Below are positions 38,230 through 46,673 of a stretch of 53,532 nt of DNA, one piece after another. Made by a program: the position numbers and the translations under genes. Positions within the stretch are counted from its first letter, which is position 1. Every line of letters starts with the position of its first letter. This DNA is from Candidatus Roizmanbacteria bacterium CG02_land_8_20_14_3_00_36_15 (GTDB taxonomy: Bacteria > Patescibacteriota > Microgenomatia > UBA1406 > GWC2-37-13), in the NCBI GenBank assembly GCA_002780795.1, contig PEUF01000038.1:1-53532 (forward strand). Reading direction: 5' to 3'. The notes below the pieces were generated by a model. That model did not search any database, was not told where the DNA came from, and was given only the letters and a program-made list of their open reading frames with translations.

Positions 38230-38712
38230 ATGGATAAAATTAAAATAATAAAAACTGAGGTGGAAGAACTGTTAAAAAAACTGATCGACAAGTTTGAGGT
38301 TGAAGTCTCTCAAGAAGGTGAAAGTTATCAGGTAATTATCAAGGCGGAGGAGGAGGCGCCAACGGTGATTGGCCGTCACGGAGAAACCATTCGGGCAATC
38401 CAGAAAATTTTAGAGGTAGTGTTATATAAGAAGTTTGGCGAACCTTTGAGACTTTTAGTTAACGTTAATGACTATCGAGAAAAACAAAAAGAAAAGTTGG
38501 AATTAATGGTTTCTCAGTTAGCCGATAAGGTAAGAACAACAAAACAATCAACTCAAGTACAAGACCTTTCTTCTTATGAAAGGAAAGTAATTCATGAGTT
38601 TATAACGGCCAACTATCCCGAGCTAACCTCTTATTCAGTCGGTGAGGGAAGAGAGAGGAATCTTGTGATAGACTTAAAAGAGAATGAGCCAACCAAGTCG
38701 TCGACAGAATAA
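38230..38712 (+). CDS. jag: KH/R3H RNA-binding protein Jag (KhpB)
   Basis: A 160-aa RNA-binding protein. The KH domain has TVIGRHGETIRAIQKILEVVLY (GxxG loop as GRHG, about 47-50). The R3H domain has LSSYERKVIHEFITANYPELTSYSVGEGRERNLVI. It lacks the long N-terminal Jag_N domain. It follows yidC as in most bacteria and is thought to act in post-transcriptional control of envelope growth. The leader before its ATG is repeat-derived, with no Shine-Dalgarno sequence. The next small frame overlaps its 3' end. Confidence 0.93.
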   Translation: MDKIKIIKTEVEELLKKLIDKFEVEVSQEGESYQVIIKAEEEAPTVIGRHGETIRAIQKILEVVLYKKFGEPLRLLVNVNDYREKQKEKLELMVSQLADKVRTTKQSTQVQDLSSYERKVIHEFITANYPELTSYSVGEGRERNLVIDLKENEPTKSSTE

Positions 38713-38896
38713 AATAAATTTTTTATTATTATTCCTTCTTCCTGTCATCGTGATTTTTGACCTGCTTTATTATCTGATTAACCGGTCATCTTGTTTAAAC
38801 TGTGGTAATTTGTCCCAGTTTTTTTCCACCTCATCTCTTTCTGCTTTTTTAATCGGCGGATTTTTAGCTAAATTCAGAAAAAATAAGAGAACATAG
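38684..38896 (+). CDS. Small membrane protein overlapping jag
   Basis: A 70-aa frame with one strong hydrophobic helix (about 12-34), a central SSCLNCG and a second weaker hydrophobic stretch (50-63) before a basic tail. It overlaps the jag end by 29 bases in another frame. Support is only the membrane-protein-like composition and the operon position; I do not recognise it. Confidence 0.4.
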   Translation: MSQPSRRQNKINFLLLFLLPVIVIFDLLYYLINRSSCLNCGNLSQFFSTSSLSAFLIGGFLAKFRKNKRT

Positions 38897-39011
38897 TCTA
38901 CATATATATTAAAAAAATTATTCCTTCACAGCGACCTAAATATCGACTTTTGTAGCGTATAGTCCATCGACAACAATCTTTGAATAAGATATCTTTTTTT
39001 AACTTGACGCT

Positions 39012-39230
39012 ATGAAGGGTAACTTTTTTTATCAAAGATTAGGGGAAAGATTAATCTCTGAAAGGGAGAAGAAGAGTCTTTCTCAAGAACAGCTGGGTTT
39101 AATTGCCGAAATCGATCGAACTTATATCGCTCGGATCGAGAATGGAAGAGCCAACCCAACCATAAAAATCTTATGCAAAATCGCTAAATCATTAAAAATT
39201 AAGCTAAGTAAGTTGTTGAGAGGGGTCTAA
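39012..39230 (+). CDS. XRE-family helix-turn-helix regulator
   Basis: A 72-aa protein that is one Cro/C1-type HTH: GERLISEREKKSLSQEQLGLIAEIDRTYIARIENGRANPTIKILCKIAKSLKI. It binds DNA as a dimer; no ligand or effector domain is present. The half-palindrome ATAAGATATCTT lies 18 bases upstream of its start and recurs in the palindrome at 31915-31932. This suggests it controls itself and the small gene at 31993 (inference). It is followed by the repeat-flanked four-helix-bundle gene. Confidence 0.88.
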   Translation: MKGNFFYQRLGERLISEREKKSLSQEQLGLIAEIDRTYIARIENGRANPTIKILCKIAKSLKIKLSKLLRGV

Positions 39231-39242
39231 ATACAAGTTAAA

Positions 39243-39716
39243 AATTTAAAGTTCAAAGTTAAAAGTTACAATTCAAAGTTTAGAGTTATGCAAACAAACG
39301 AAGATTTTAAACAGCAACTTATAAACAGAACTCTTGATTTAGCAAGAAAGACAATCTCTTTAGTAGATAAGTTTCCTAGTAAAAGATCTGCTTGGGTTAT
39401 AAGTGACCAATTAATAAGAGCTTCGACGAGCATTGGTGCCAATATTATTGAAGCTCAAGCAGCTAGCTCAAGACGTGATTTTATTAATTTCCTTAATCAT
39501 GCTTTAAAAAGTGGAAATGAGACTAAATTTTGGTTTGTGCTTTCAAAAGATCTTAATCAAAAATTAATTAAAGAAGTTGATGTCTTATTGAATGAAACTA
39601 AAGAATTAACAAAAATACTAGGTTCATCTATTATGACTTTAAAAAATAAAAATAAGTATGAGAAAACTTTTAATTTTAAATTGAAATTTTGAATTTTTCA
39701 CTTTGATCTTTGAATT
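39243..39716. mobile_element. Candidate element: four-helix-bundle gene between inverted 7-bp arrays
   Basis: The left array (39234-39287) is made of AGTTNAA-type heptamers; the right array (39668-39720) is the reverse. The best arm pair, 39243-39267 against 39692-39716, matches at 21 of 25 positions. The gene's stop codon and last residues (NFKLKF) lie inside the right array. Gene-less heptamer arrays occur in valS, uppS, ligase and mvk. Intervening sequences of 23S rRNA that encode the same protein family have a comparable ORF-in-hairpin layout (family knowledge). Mobility is inferred. Confidence 0.55.
39288..39692 (+). CDS. Four-helix-bundle protein (S23/Avd-like)
   Basis: A 134-aa protein of the 23S-rRNA intervening-sequence/Avd superfamily. 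Motifs are NRTLDLARKTISLVDKFPSKRSAWVISDQLIRASTSIGANIIEAQAASSRRDFINFLNHALKSGNETKFWF, with the typical RASTSIGANIxEA and the basic helix faces. Relatives are encoded in 23S rRNA intervening sequences and next to diversity-generating retroelements, where they bind nucleic acid. Neither rRNA nor reverse transcriptase is present here. It is framed by inverted 7-bp arrays, which also encode its last residues. Confidence 0.9.
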   Translation: MQTNEDFKQQLINRTLDLARKTISLVDKFPSKRSAWVISDQLIRASTSIGANIIEAQAASSRRDFINFLNHALKSGNETKFWFVLSKDLNQKLIKEVDVLLNETKELTKILGSSIMTLKNKNKYEKTFNFKLKF

Positions 39717-39785
39717 AAAAAGAGCTTCTTGTTTCACTTCTAAAAATCTGGTAGAGTGGATTAATAGAATTATAATTTTGTCAAT

Positions 39786-39819
39786 CCCGCTCAGCGGGGT
39801 CAACCCCGACTAAATCGGG
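39786..39819. repeat. Two GC-rich palindromes before the 1210-aa gene
   Basis: CCCGC-TCA-GCGGG (39786-39798) and CCCGA...TCGGG (39805-39819). The first core recurs in yidC (37890-37902) and before clpC (48914-48926). They end six bases before the ATG at 39825. Confidence 0.6.
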
Positions 39820-39824
39820 ACAGG

Positions 39825-42800
39825 ATGGGTAAGATAGAAAAAACTATGGCGGCTGCACCAGAAGCACAACCAGTCGGAGGAATCGAAATGATTTCTCAGA
39901 TTATCAGGCAAGTCAAAGCAGAGATTCAAGCAGCTGATACTCAAGCAAAAAAAGATCAACTTGGAGGAGAAGTAAGCCAAGATTTAAAAAGAGCAGAAAC
40001 ACCGGCTAAAGAAGTTGCAATGGAGGAGGCACTAATCAAAGGCAGCCGTCAAGCTTTTCCGACAAAACAGCTGGAAGCGGCTCAAGTACTGAAGACAGTA
40101 ATCCGGGCGGCTGAAGCGGCCAAGGCCGGTATCCGTGTCTCCAGCTCTGACCAGGGTCAAGCTTTGCTAGTAAAGTTAGCCGATCAAAGTCTTAGTGCTA
40201 GTACGGCTAGTTCGATCGCCGCCAATATTCTTGATTTTTTGCTGGGTGATAAAAATATTACTTTAGCCGGTCAATTAAATCCCGAGTTTGAACAGGCCTT
40301 TAAAAGACTTAGTGATTCAAATAGTTTGGCGGCCGAGATTATATATAAAGCGGTGAAACAAACGGCAGGAAATTTGGGTATTCCGGAAGCGGACGTTGAT
40401 AACAAATTAAAGGTTGAAGCGGCTGCAGATTTAGAACACGCCGAAAGAGAAACAAATAGTTTTAGTATTGCGGAAGATGAGCAGTTTGATTTATTAAATA
40501 AAAAATTCGACACAGCCTTAAAGAAAAATTTTGAACTTTTACCAAGCGATCCAAGCGCTTTAACATCTAATGAGAGATATAGACTAAGAAATTGCTATCT
40601 TGGAGGAAAAGAAGACCTATCTCAACTACAAGATGGGTTAAGAAAAATCGGTCTCTCCGAATCTGAAGTCAAGGAATTCTGGAACCTACAGAGAAGAAAA
40701 TTTCGACCGGCCGACCCTAGATCTATTAAAGGTTTCTTAACTAATGATAGATTAATTGGTTTACTTGATAACGCTTGTGAAATCTTTAAGATGGATCAAT
40801 TTCGGAAGGAAGGTGGTAAATATCAGATTATTCATATTAAAGCCGATGGGAGCATTTATTTCGATAAAAGAAAGTTTAAAAAGTTAATTACAGAGTATCA
40901 TTTTAAAGCTCTTGAAAAAATTTTTAGTAACAATACGCAACTATATCAACAGGCAATGTCAACCTTACAAATGCAATATCAGTATTATTTTATGGGAGTT
41001 CAGGGGTTGGTTGAAGATGTTTGTGACAAAATGACAACAAACATTTTTATGAGCAACAGCGATGATGATAAAGAAATGAGGGAATTTTTATCGGATGTCT
41101 CAGGTAGATATCAAGCCTCTCTACTTAACTTTGCCGAGGTTTTTCATGATCTTCCTCTGCATGCCCGCGACGCGGCCAATTTTGAAAAATGGTCGCAGTT
41201 TCTGGGTTATATCTTCCCGTCCGAGTTTGCCGAGTCGTTTGATCCGGATGATCCGATCGTTTCGACGGCTCGGCGCACCATCTCCATGTATCTCAGACAA
41301 AGAGTAGCGACTAATAATAATAGGATACCTTCGGACCTTTTTTCCGGCGAATATATAGAAGAAGGGGTTCGTTACAGCATTAAAGATAAAGCGACGATGA
41401 CAAATATATTAAAGAAACGAATGGAAAAGGTTCGTCGTCAGGAAGGAAGGATAGAAGAGGTTAAAGACTGGGAGGTGGAACGGGCGATGGTCTACGGTCT
41501 TGGTATCGGAATTTGTAGCCTGATGGATCCAGAGGTGATAATCAGTGCCGATCCAAACTGGGAAAGTGACTTTAGGGGTATCTATCCTCTAGCTCCGGTT
41601 CTATCAGCCAAACACAACTGGGGATTGGGCCGAGGTTATCCGGTTGCCACCTACGTTCCCGAATTAATGAAGATGGACGTGACCCTTTTTCCGGAACAGC
41701 GAGGATTTTTCCGACGGGCATTTTTTAAAAAGGAGTGGGTGCCGAAAAAACTTCACGACTGGGTGGCTGGTAAATCAAAAGACTTAAGAGAAAAGATTCT
41801 CACCGAGTTTCTTGACCGACGAGGCCAGTATCAAGAACTTCTTAATATGGTCAATATTGGCGCCAGCTTAAATAGTCGTCATGGTTGGCGGACAACTTTG
41901 ATCAAAGAAATTTTAAAAGAAGTAATTCAAACTGAAGACTGGATGGGTGACCGTCGGATCGAGTTTGAGGACTTTAACAAAGAAGCAATCTTTAAATGGG
42001 GAAATAAGGAATGGGACGCTTTCTTTGATCTTGGGCAACGGTTATATGGGACAGCGGCCATCTGGTGGTTAGCGCCTGATCGGGTAAAAGGAGAATTAAA
42101 GCGGTATTTGGCCGGTCAGCTCAGAAAAAAAACGCTTAAGGACGCCGAGTTTAGCGAATATGAGACCGGGGAAAAAGCCCATGAGAAAAGATTTGAGTTT
42201 CTAGTTAAAGACAAAAACGGTCAGTTTAAAAAACAGAAGCTAACCTTTGCCGAACTAAGAGAGATGAGGAAAGATCAGCTCAGAGGAGAAGGATTTTATA
42301 AATATTTTAGACGCAATCCTGGAGAGTTCGTTTTGTTGTTGTCACAGTTGGCGCCAGAGATATTTGATTTAAAAAATGAAATTGATGGAAATAAATTAAG
42401 ACAACGATGGGGAACGGTGGGGGTTGAGAATCTGACCAAAGTCAGGGCCTGGTTAAAAGACGTTTTATTACCAAAATTTGTTAATGTTGATACGCAAGTC
42501 GGTCCCGGTAAGACACATAAAGATATGAAAGCGGCGGTTAAATACGCCATTGAGCGTTTGGTCGAAGAGTCAGGGACAGCTTATGAATTACTAACAATAG
42601 ATACAGACGACAAAAAACGCATAAAAAGATTAGAGGTAGAAGCAGGAGATATCAAAGATGAAAAGATAAGAGCGGCGCTTTTTGGCCAGGGTGGGTTAAT
42701 GAATATCTTAGCGGCCGATGATTTTGGCGGGTTTGACGACGCCGGTAAATTTAGCCTGGGCGATCAAGGTTTTTTCTACCGAATCGGTCAGGCTTGGACG

Positions 42801-43457
42801 TTAAAACAAAACGAAATCAATCCTTTTGCCACCGACATGAATCACTATGCCTTTTATAAGATTATTGGCAGTGTCGGTGAAGACGTGATGAAAAGATGGT
42901 TGACTGACGCTAATATCGTCAAAGAAATAATCGGCGGCGTGGGTCACCTCGACGAACTACTATTAGAAGCGGCCAGAACCAGAGATTTGTCAAAAATTAT
43001 GGAGTTACATAAAAAAATGTATGATCCATTGAAAGCAATTATGGGTAAGGAATATGCCCAACGGGCCAACTATATTATGGCCAGTATCGTCGCCCAGTTT
43101 TTTTATGAACATAGTTTTACGAGAAAATCTTTCCTTCAGTTTCCCTTTACTAATCTTATGAAATTGGTCTTGAGAAAAAACGTGGCTCTCTCTAAGATTA
43201 TCACTGAAAATATTAATGCAATGAGTATGGATGAGAACGCCCTCCGCGACTATTTTATGAAATTAAGTTATGGGATGAATATTCTACCTGAAAAAGGACT
43301 TTGGTCGTTGGAACAGTTGGAGAATGCTTTTGATGCCAAGACGGATACCTTTATTTTCGGCAATGTTGCGCCGAATATTTTTGTCGTCGCTGCCCTTTTT
43401 ATATTATTTACTAATTTAAAGAAGGCCTTAGAAGAAGCGGAAGGAAAGAAGAAATAG
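39825..43457 (+). CDS. Very large protein of unknown function (1210 aa) with C-terminal anchor
   Basis: I do not recognise this protein. Residues 1-130 are Ala/Gln-rich and probably helical or disordered. The long middle (200-1150) is charged and mostly helical, with no nucleotide-binding or catalytic motif I can name. The C-terminus (NVAPNIFVVAALFILFTNLKKALEE) is a single hydrophobic segment with a positive tail, so it may be tail-anchored in the membrane facing the cytoplasm. It is the largest gene here and has higher GC than average. It lies 38 bases before a pilin-like gene, suggesting a role with the secretion or pilus proteins nearby. Confidence 0.7.
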   Translation: MGKIEKTMAAAPEAQPVGGIEMISQIIRQVKAEIQAADTQAKKDQLGGEVSQDLKRAETPAKEVAMEEALIKGSRQAFPTKQLEAAQVLKTVIRAAEAAKAGIRVSSSDQGQALLVKLADQSLSASTASSIAANILDFLLGDKNITLAGQLNPEFEQAFKRLSDSNSLAAEIIYKAVKQTAGNLGIPEADVDNKLKVEAAADLEHAERETNSFSIAEDEQFDLLNKKFDTALKKNFELLPSDPSALTSNERYRLRNCYLGGKEDLSQLQDGLRKIGLSESEVKEFWNLQRRKFRPADPRSIKGFLTNDRLIGLLDNACEIFKMDQFRKEGGKYQIIHIKADGSIYFDKRKFKKLITEYHFKALEKIFSNNTQLYQQAMSTLQMQYQYYFMGVQGLVEDVCDKMTTNIFMSNSDDDKEMREFLSDVSGRYQASLLNFAEVFHDLPLHARDAANFEKWSQFLGYIFPSEFAESFDPDDPIVSTARRTISMYLRQRVATNNNRIPSDLFSGEYIEEGVRYSIKDKATMTNILKKRMEKVRRQEGRIEEVKDWEVERAMVYGLGIGICSLMDPEVIISADPNWESDFRGIYPLAPVLSAKHNWGLGRGYPVATYVPELMKMDVTLFPEQRGFFRRAFFKKEWVPKKLHDWVAGKSKDLREKILTEFLDRRGQYQELLNMVNIGASLNSRHGWRTTLIKEILKEVIQTEDWMGDRRIEFEDFNKEAIFKWGNKEWDAFFDLGQRLYGTAAIWWLAPDRVKGELKRYLAGQLRKKTLKDAEFSEYETGEKAHEKRFEFLVKDKNGQFKKQKLTFAELREMRKDQLRGEGFYKYFRRNPGEFVLLLSQLAPEIFDLKNEIDGNKLRQRWGTVGVENLTKVRAWLKDVLLPKFVNVDTQVGPGKTHKDMKAAVKYAIERLVEESGTAYELLTIDTDDKKRIKRLEVEAGDIKDEKIRAALFGQGGLMNILAADDFGGFDDAGKFSLGDQGFFYRIGQAWTLKQNEINPFATDMNHYAFYKIIGSVGEDVMKRWLTDANIVKEIIGGVGHLDELLLEAARTRDLSKIMELHKKMYDPLKAIMGKEYAQRANYIMASIVAQFFYEHSFTRKSFLQFPFTNLMKLVLRKNVALSKIITENINAMSMDENALRDYFMKLSYGMNILPEKGLWSLEQLENAFDAKTDTFIFGNVAPNIFVVAALFILFTNLKKALEEAEGKKK

Positions 43458-43495
43458 TTAATTGAATTTTTTTTATATTTAGCGATAATTAAATT

Positions 43496-44281
43496 ATGAA
43501 TAAGTTTTCTAAAAATGTTCTACTTTTTTTAATTTTAAGTTTTCTTTTTGTTTTTGTCTCAGGATCTATATTCGCCAACCAGACTCATTATTTAGCAGCT
43601 AAAGACGATCCATCAAAACAGCTGGACCAGTTGTTTCAGGGAGCAAACTGTGGCAAAATTAATCAAAAATGTTGTACCGGCGATTTTCAAATTCCTTCAT
43701 TTAATTTTTCATTACCGGCTCCATTTGATGTTCTTTCTACTGCTGCAAACGGTATTACAAATTTTTTTACCAAAAAATTAATTGAGCCAGGGATGTTAAA
43801 GGTCCGAGACTTTATTTTTAGTAACTTCGAAGTTAATCCAAATGGTTATTGTCAAGATGGTAATATACCTTCGGATAAAATCAACCCGGCAAACTGTATT
43901 TGTCTCAGCGAAGCGCTTGAAAACGTTTCCCGGCTTTGTCTCTTTATTGATGGTAATGAAAAGAATGATTGTCTATCTTGTGTCACTAATGATAAGGGTA
44001 TCTGGACAGCCATAGGTTGTGTCAAGTCGGATTTAGGCGCTTTTATCAGTGAAAAGATTTTAGGTTGGGGAGTGGGTTTAGCCGGGATTATCGCATTATT
44101 ATGTATTATCTTTTCCGCTTTCCAGTTGCAGATTTCCCAAGGCAACCCGGAAAAGATCAAAAAAGCCCAGGAATTACTTACTTCATGTATTATGGGATTA
44201 ATGTTGATTATCTTTTCTGTCTTCATTCTTCGCCTTATTGGCGTCGATATCTTAAAGATACCGGGTTTTAAGAGAAATTAA
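43496..44281 (+). CDS. Pilin-like protein with Cys-rich ectodomain (Mbov_0395-like C-terminus)
   Basis: A 261-aa protein with a signal peptide or anchor (residues 8-27). A cysteine-rich region follows (ANCGKINQKCCTGDF, NGYCQDG, ANCICLSEAL, RLCLF, DCLSCVT). The C-terminus has two helices around ISQGNPEKIKKAQELLTSCIMG, the same loop as the small pilin-like proteins at 25 and 53 kb. The ectodomain is probably stabilised by disulfides outside the cell. It may be the exposed subunit of a conjugation- or competence-like pilus. It lies between the 1210-aa gene and a methyltransferase gene. Confidence 0.75.
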   Translation: MNKFSKNVLLFLILSFLFVFVSGSIFANQTHYLAAKDDPSKQLDQLFQGANCGKINQKCCTGDFQIPSFNFSLPAPFDVLSTAANGITNFFTKKLIEPGMLKVRDFIFSNFEVNPNGYCQDGNIPSDKINPANCICLSEALENVSRLCLFIDGNEKNDCLSCVTNDKGIWTAIGCVKSDLGAFISEKILGWGVGLAGIIALLCIIFSAFQLQISQGNPEKIKKAQELLTSCIMGLMLIIFSVFILRLIGVDILKIPGFKRN

Positions 44282-44294
44282 TATATCTTGAATC

Positions 44295-44912
44295 ATGGAT
44301 ATTAAACAAGCAAAAGATATATTTCATTGGTTATATGCAAATACGGACGGTTACCGCATCTCGATCGAAGCCAGAAAAAAACTTTCATATTATTATATTG
44401 CCGACACCTATGGGGAGGTAGAGTTTGACAGTTTTTATCAGATTCTTTCTTTAGCTCAGCCAAAACCTAATAAAGTTTTTTATGATCTGGGATCAGGAAT
44501 AGGTAAACCGAGCTTGGTTGCCTACCTGTGTTTTGATTTCTCAAAGATCATCGGAATAGAAAAGTTAGAAGGTTTATGGCAAACTTCAAAGAATATTTTA
44601 GAGAGACTTCAGAAACATTATCTCGAATTATGTAAAACAAAGTCTAATTCGCAGATTGATTTTATTCAGGGAAATTTTTTAGATCTTGATTTTTCCGATG
44701 GGGATGTAATTTTTATCAACTCATACACTTTTTTTTATTACCAGATCTACGACCGATTATTTATTAACAGACTTAAGAAACTAAAAAAGGGAACAAAGAT
44801 TATTACAACCGTGATGCCAATTACCTTACCAATTTTTAATATTAAGAAATTGGGTAGATTTAAATTCTCTTGGGGTGAGGAGGATGTTCTTATTCACTCC
44901 GTGTTTTATTAA
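44295..44912 (+). CDS. DOT1-like class I SAM-dependent methyltransferase
   Basis: A 205-aa methyltransferase. Motif I is VFYDLGSGIGKPSLVAYL (about 62-79) with GIEKLEG (acidic post-I) and then FIQGNFLDLDFSDGDVIFINSYTFF. The DLGSGxGK and preceding TYGEVEFDSFYQIL resemble the DOT1 fold, whose eukaryotic member methylates histone lysine. Bacterial relatives act on unknown proteins or small molecules. A pilus or secretion protein could be the target, judged only by position between pilin- and VirB6-like genes. Confidence 0.78.
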   Translation: MDIKQAKDIFHWLYANTDGYRISIEARKKLSYYYIADTYGEVEFDSFYQILSLAQPKPNKVFYDLGSGIGKPSLVAYLCFDFSKIIGIEKLEGLWQTSKNILERLQKHYLELCKTKSNSQIDFIQGNFLDLDFSDGDVIFINSYTFFYYQIYDRLFINRLKKLKKGTKIITTVMPITLPIFNIKKLGRFKFSWGEEDVLIHSVFY

Positions 44913-44921
44913 CTTTGTCAT

Positions 44922-46628
44922 TCAAGGTTGACCTCCCTGGTTTTTTTTAGTTAGTTTAATTAGGTCTGTAAGGTGGCGATCTGTCACTGACTCTGGGAAG
45001 AGGTTACCAAAGATACCATGCTTTTGTTTGTCGGCTGCATTTAATATTGCTGGGCCAACAAAGGGTATCTGCGTTAATGAACTGATTCCCATTGTGGCAG
45101 ACTTAACTCCACCAAGAGCCGTAGCCGCTCCGCCGAAGAATGTCCCCAAACCAAGACTAAATGGTAATCCTTTGGCGCCGAGCGCCTCTTTAAGCGCTTT
45201 CACCAAATCGGGCAAAATAAGATAAAGACCTAAACCAACCAAAATTATGATCGAATCTTGATTCAAAGGGTATAAAAAGGGAGGCGCCCAAAATTGATTA
45301 GTTCCAACCTGCAGGTTGATTTTATAAATAATATCGCTGACAATTATTATCAAAATAACGAAGGGAAAAGTTATCAAGTTGGCCAACATATTTTTAAACC
45401 ACCAAGAAAAGGTATTTTTTCCGGGAATCGCTTCAAAAAGCATAATCAACGGAGCAAAAAATATTAATAACAATATCTGAAGATAATTTGTTAAAAGAAG
45501 AAAAAAGATTCTAAAAAAAAGAAAGAGCACGGTTAATCCGACCAGTAATCCAACAAGTAAAGGAAGAGCAAACGGTGTTAACAGAAAAGTTAATATCCAG
45601 AATATAATCGCTGCGACTATTTTTGGTAAATCTCCTATTCCAAAACCAAAAGTAGCCGCTTGAATAGAAAGATCCTTAAAACCACCAGTAAAAGCATCTT
45701 CAATTCTCATCTTTTTCCAGAAAAGAGAAGCCATTCCTAAAGAAGAAAGAAATCCACCAATAAATTTAAACCAGGTACCCAGGCCGAGTGGTAAGATTGA
45801 CAAAAGATAATTACCAGTGTTAATTAGATTAAATTTGACCGAAAGTAATTTGCTACTACTTCCCGAAACATAATCATTCATTAAACTAAAAGCATTAGCA
45901 GGCTTATAAGGATCAATGTTAATTGTACTCAAGGTTGAGATGATGATTAAAATCAAGACATACATCAGGTCGATCATAAAACCGGCAATTGCATAGGAAA
46001 ACGTTATTAGAAGAAGAGCAATTACTATTCTAGGAAGAGAGTTTTCTACTGAGATGACGGTCTGGGGATTAATTTTCGCCCGAAACATAATCATAAATCC
46101 TATGCTAATCATAACGATAACTAAAATAATATAGGCAAAGTTGCGGAAAGCGCTCCAGATTTTGATGAATGGCTTGATTGCGGCAAAACCGATACCCTCG
46201 GCGGCGTAAGATTTTGGGACGAAACCTGCGTTTTCTAGTTTAGAGTAAACCCAATAAACCCCAGAGGCGGGCGGGTTAGTATAGGGAAGAGCAATTAAAT
46301 TTCCAACAAAACCCAAAATACTATGATTATAATTTTTGTCACCGTCATTAGGGTTTTTTGTACAGGCTTCACCAACAAACCCACAGGTCATCATGCGATA
46401 AAGTGCTACCGTTATCCTACCTTCTTTACTCGAATTGAGTTTTTTGTCGTTGATGACTTTATAAATCTCATCGCGGTTTTTTTGGATTGGATCGTAGCTG
46501 ATTTTTGGCCGGTCTTTGTTGAGAAAATACATAAAGAGTGAAACGACAACGAAGTAGACGGCAATGACTAAAAAAACCTTTTTGATAATTCCGACCGCTT
46601 TTTTTATAACAGGTAAAATAGGAAGCAT
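44922..46628 (-). CDS. VirB6/TrbL-like polytopic membrane protein
   Basis: A 568-aa protein. One N-terminal helix is followed by a soluble stretch and then about nine further helices (for example FAYIILVIVMISIGFMIMFRAKINPQTVISVENSLPRIVIALLLITFSYAIAG). The RAKINPQTVxSxxNSLPRIxxALxxITFSYAIAG segment is typical of the TrbL/VirB6-like channel components that CPR genomes carry beside pilin-like genes. It probably forms the inner-membrane channel of a type IV secretion-like system. The C-terminus is Gly/Ala-rich. A TACAAT box lies six bases before its ATG. Confidence 0.75.
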   Translation of the reverse strand: MLPILPVIKKAVGIIKKVFLVIAVYFVVVSLFMYFLNKDRPKISYDPIQKNRDEIYKVINDKKLNSSKEGRITVALYRMMTCGFVGEACTKNPNDGDKNYNHSILGFVGNLIALPYTNPPASGVYWVYSKLENAGFVPKSYAAEGIGFAAIKPFIKIWSAFRNFAYIILVIVMISIGFMIMFRAKINPQTVISVENSLPRIVIALLLITFSYAIAGFMIDLMYVLILIIISTLSTINIDPYKPANAFSLMNDYVSGSSSKLLSVKFNLINTGNYLLSILPLGLGTWFKFIGGFLSSLGMASLFWKKMRIEDAFTGGFKDLSIQAATFGFGIGDLPKIVAAIIFWILTFLLTPFALPLLVGLLVGLTVLFLFFRIFFLLLTNYLQILLLIFFAPLIMLFEAIPGKNTFSWWFKNMLANLITFPFVILIIIVSDIIYKINLQVGTNQFWAPPFLYPLNQDSIIILVGLGLYLILPDLVKALKEALGAKGLPFSLGLGTFFGGAATALGGVKSATMGISSLTQIPFVGPAILNAADKQKHGIFGNLFPESVTDRHLTDLIKLTKKNQGGQP

Positions 46629-46634
46629 AAGTTA

Positions 46635-46640
46635 ATTGTA
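46635..46640 (-). promoter_or_regulatory. -10 box of the VirB6-like gene
   Basis: TACAAT on the minus strand ends six bases before the ATG at 46628, again a leaderless layout. Confidence 0.45.
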
Positions 46641-46673
46641 AACAAAATCGGGTGGTAAAGTCAACGAACAATA

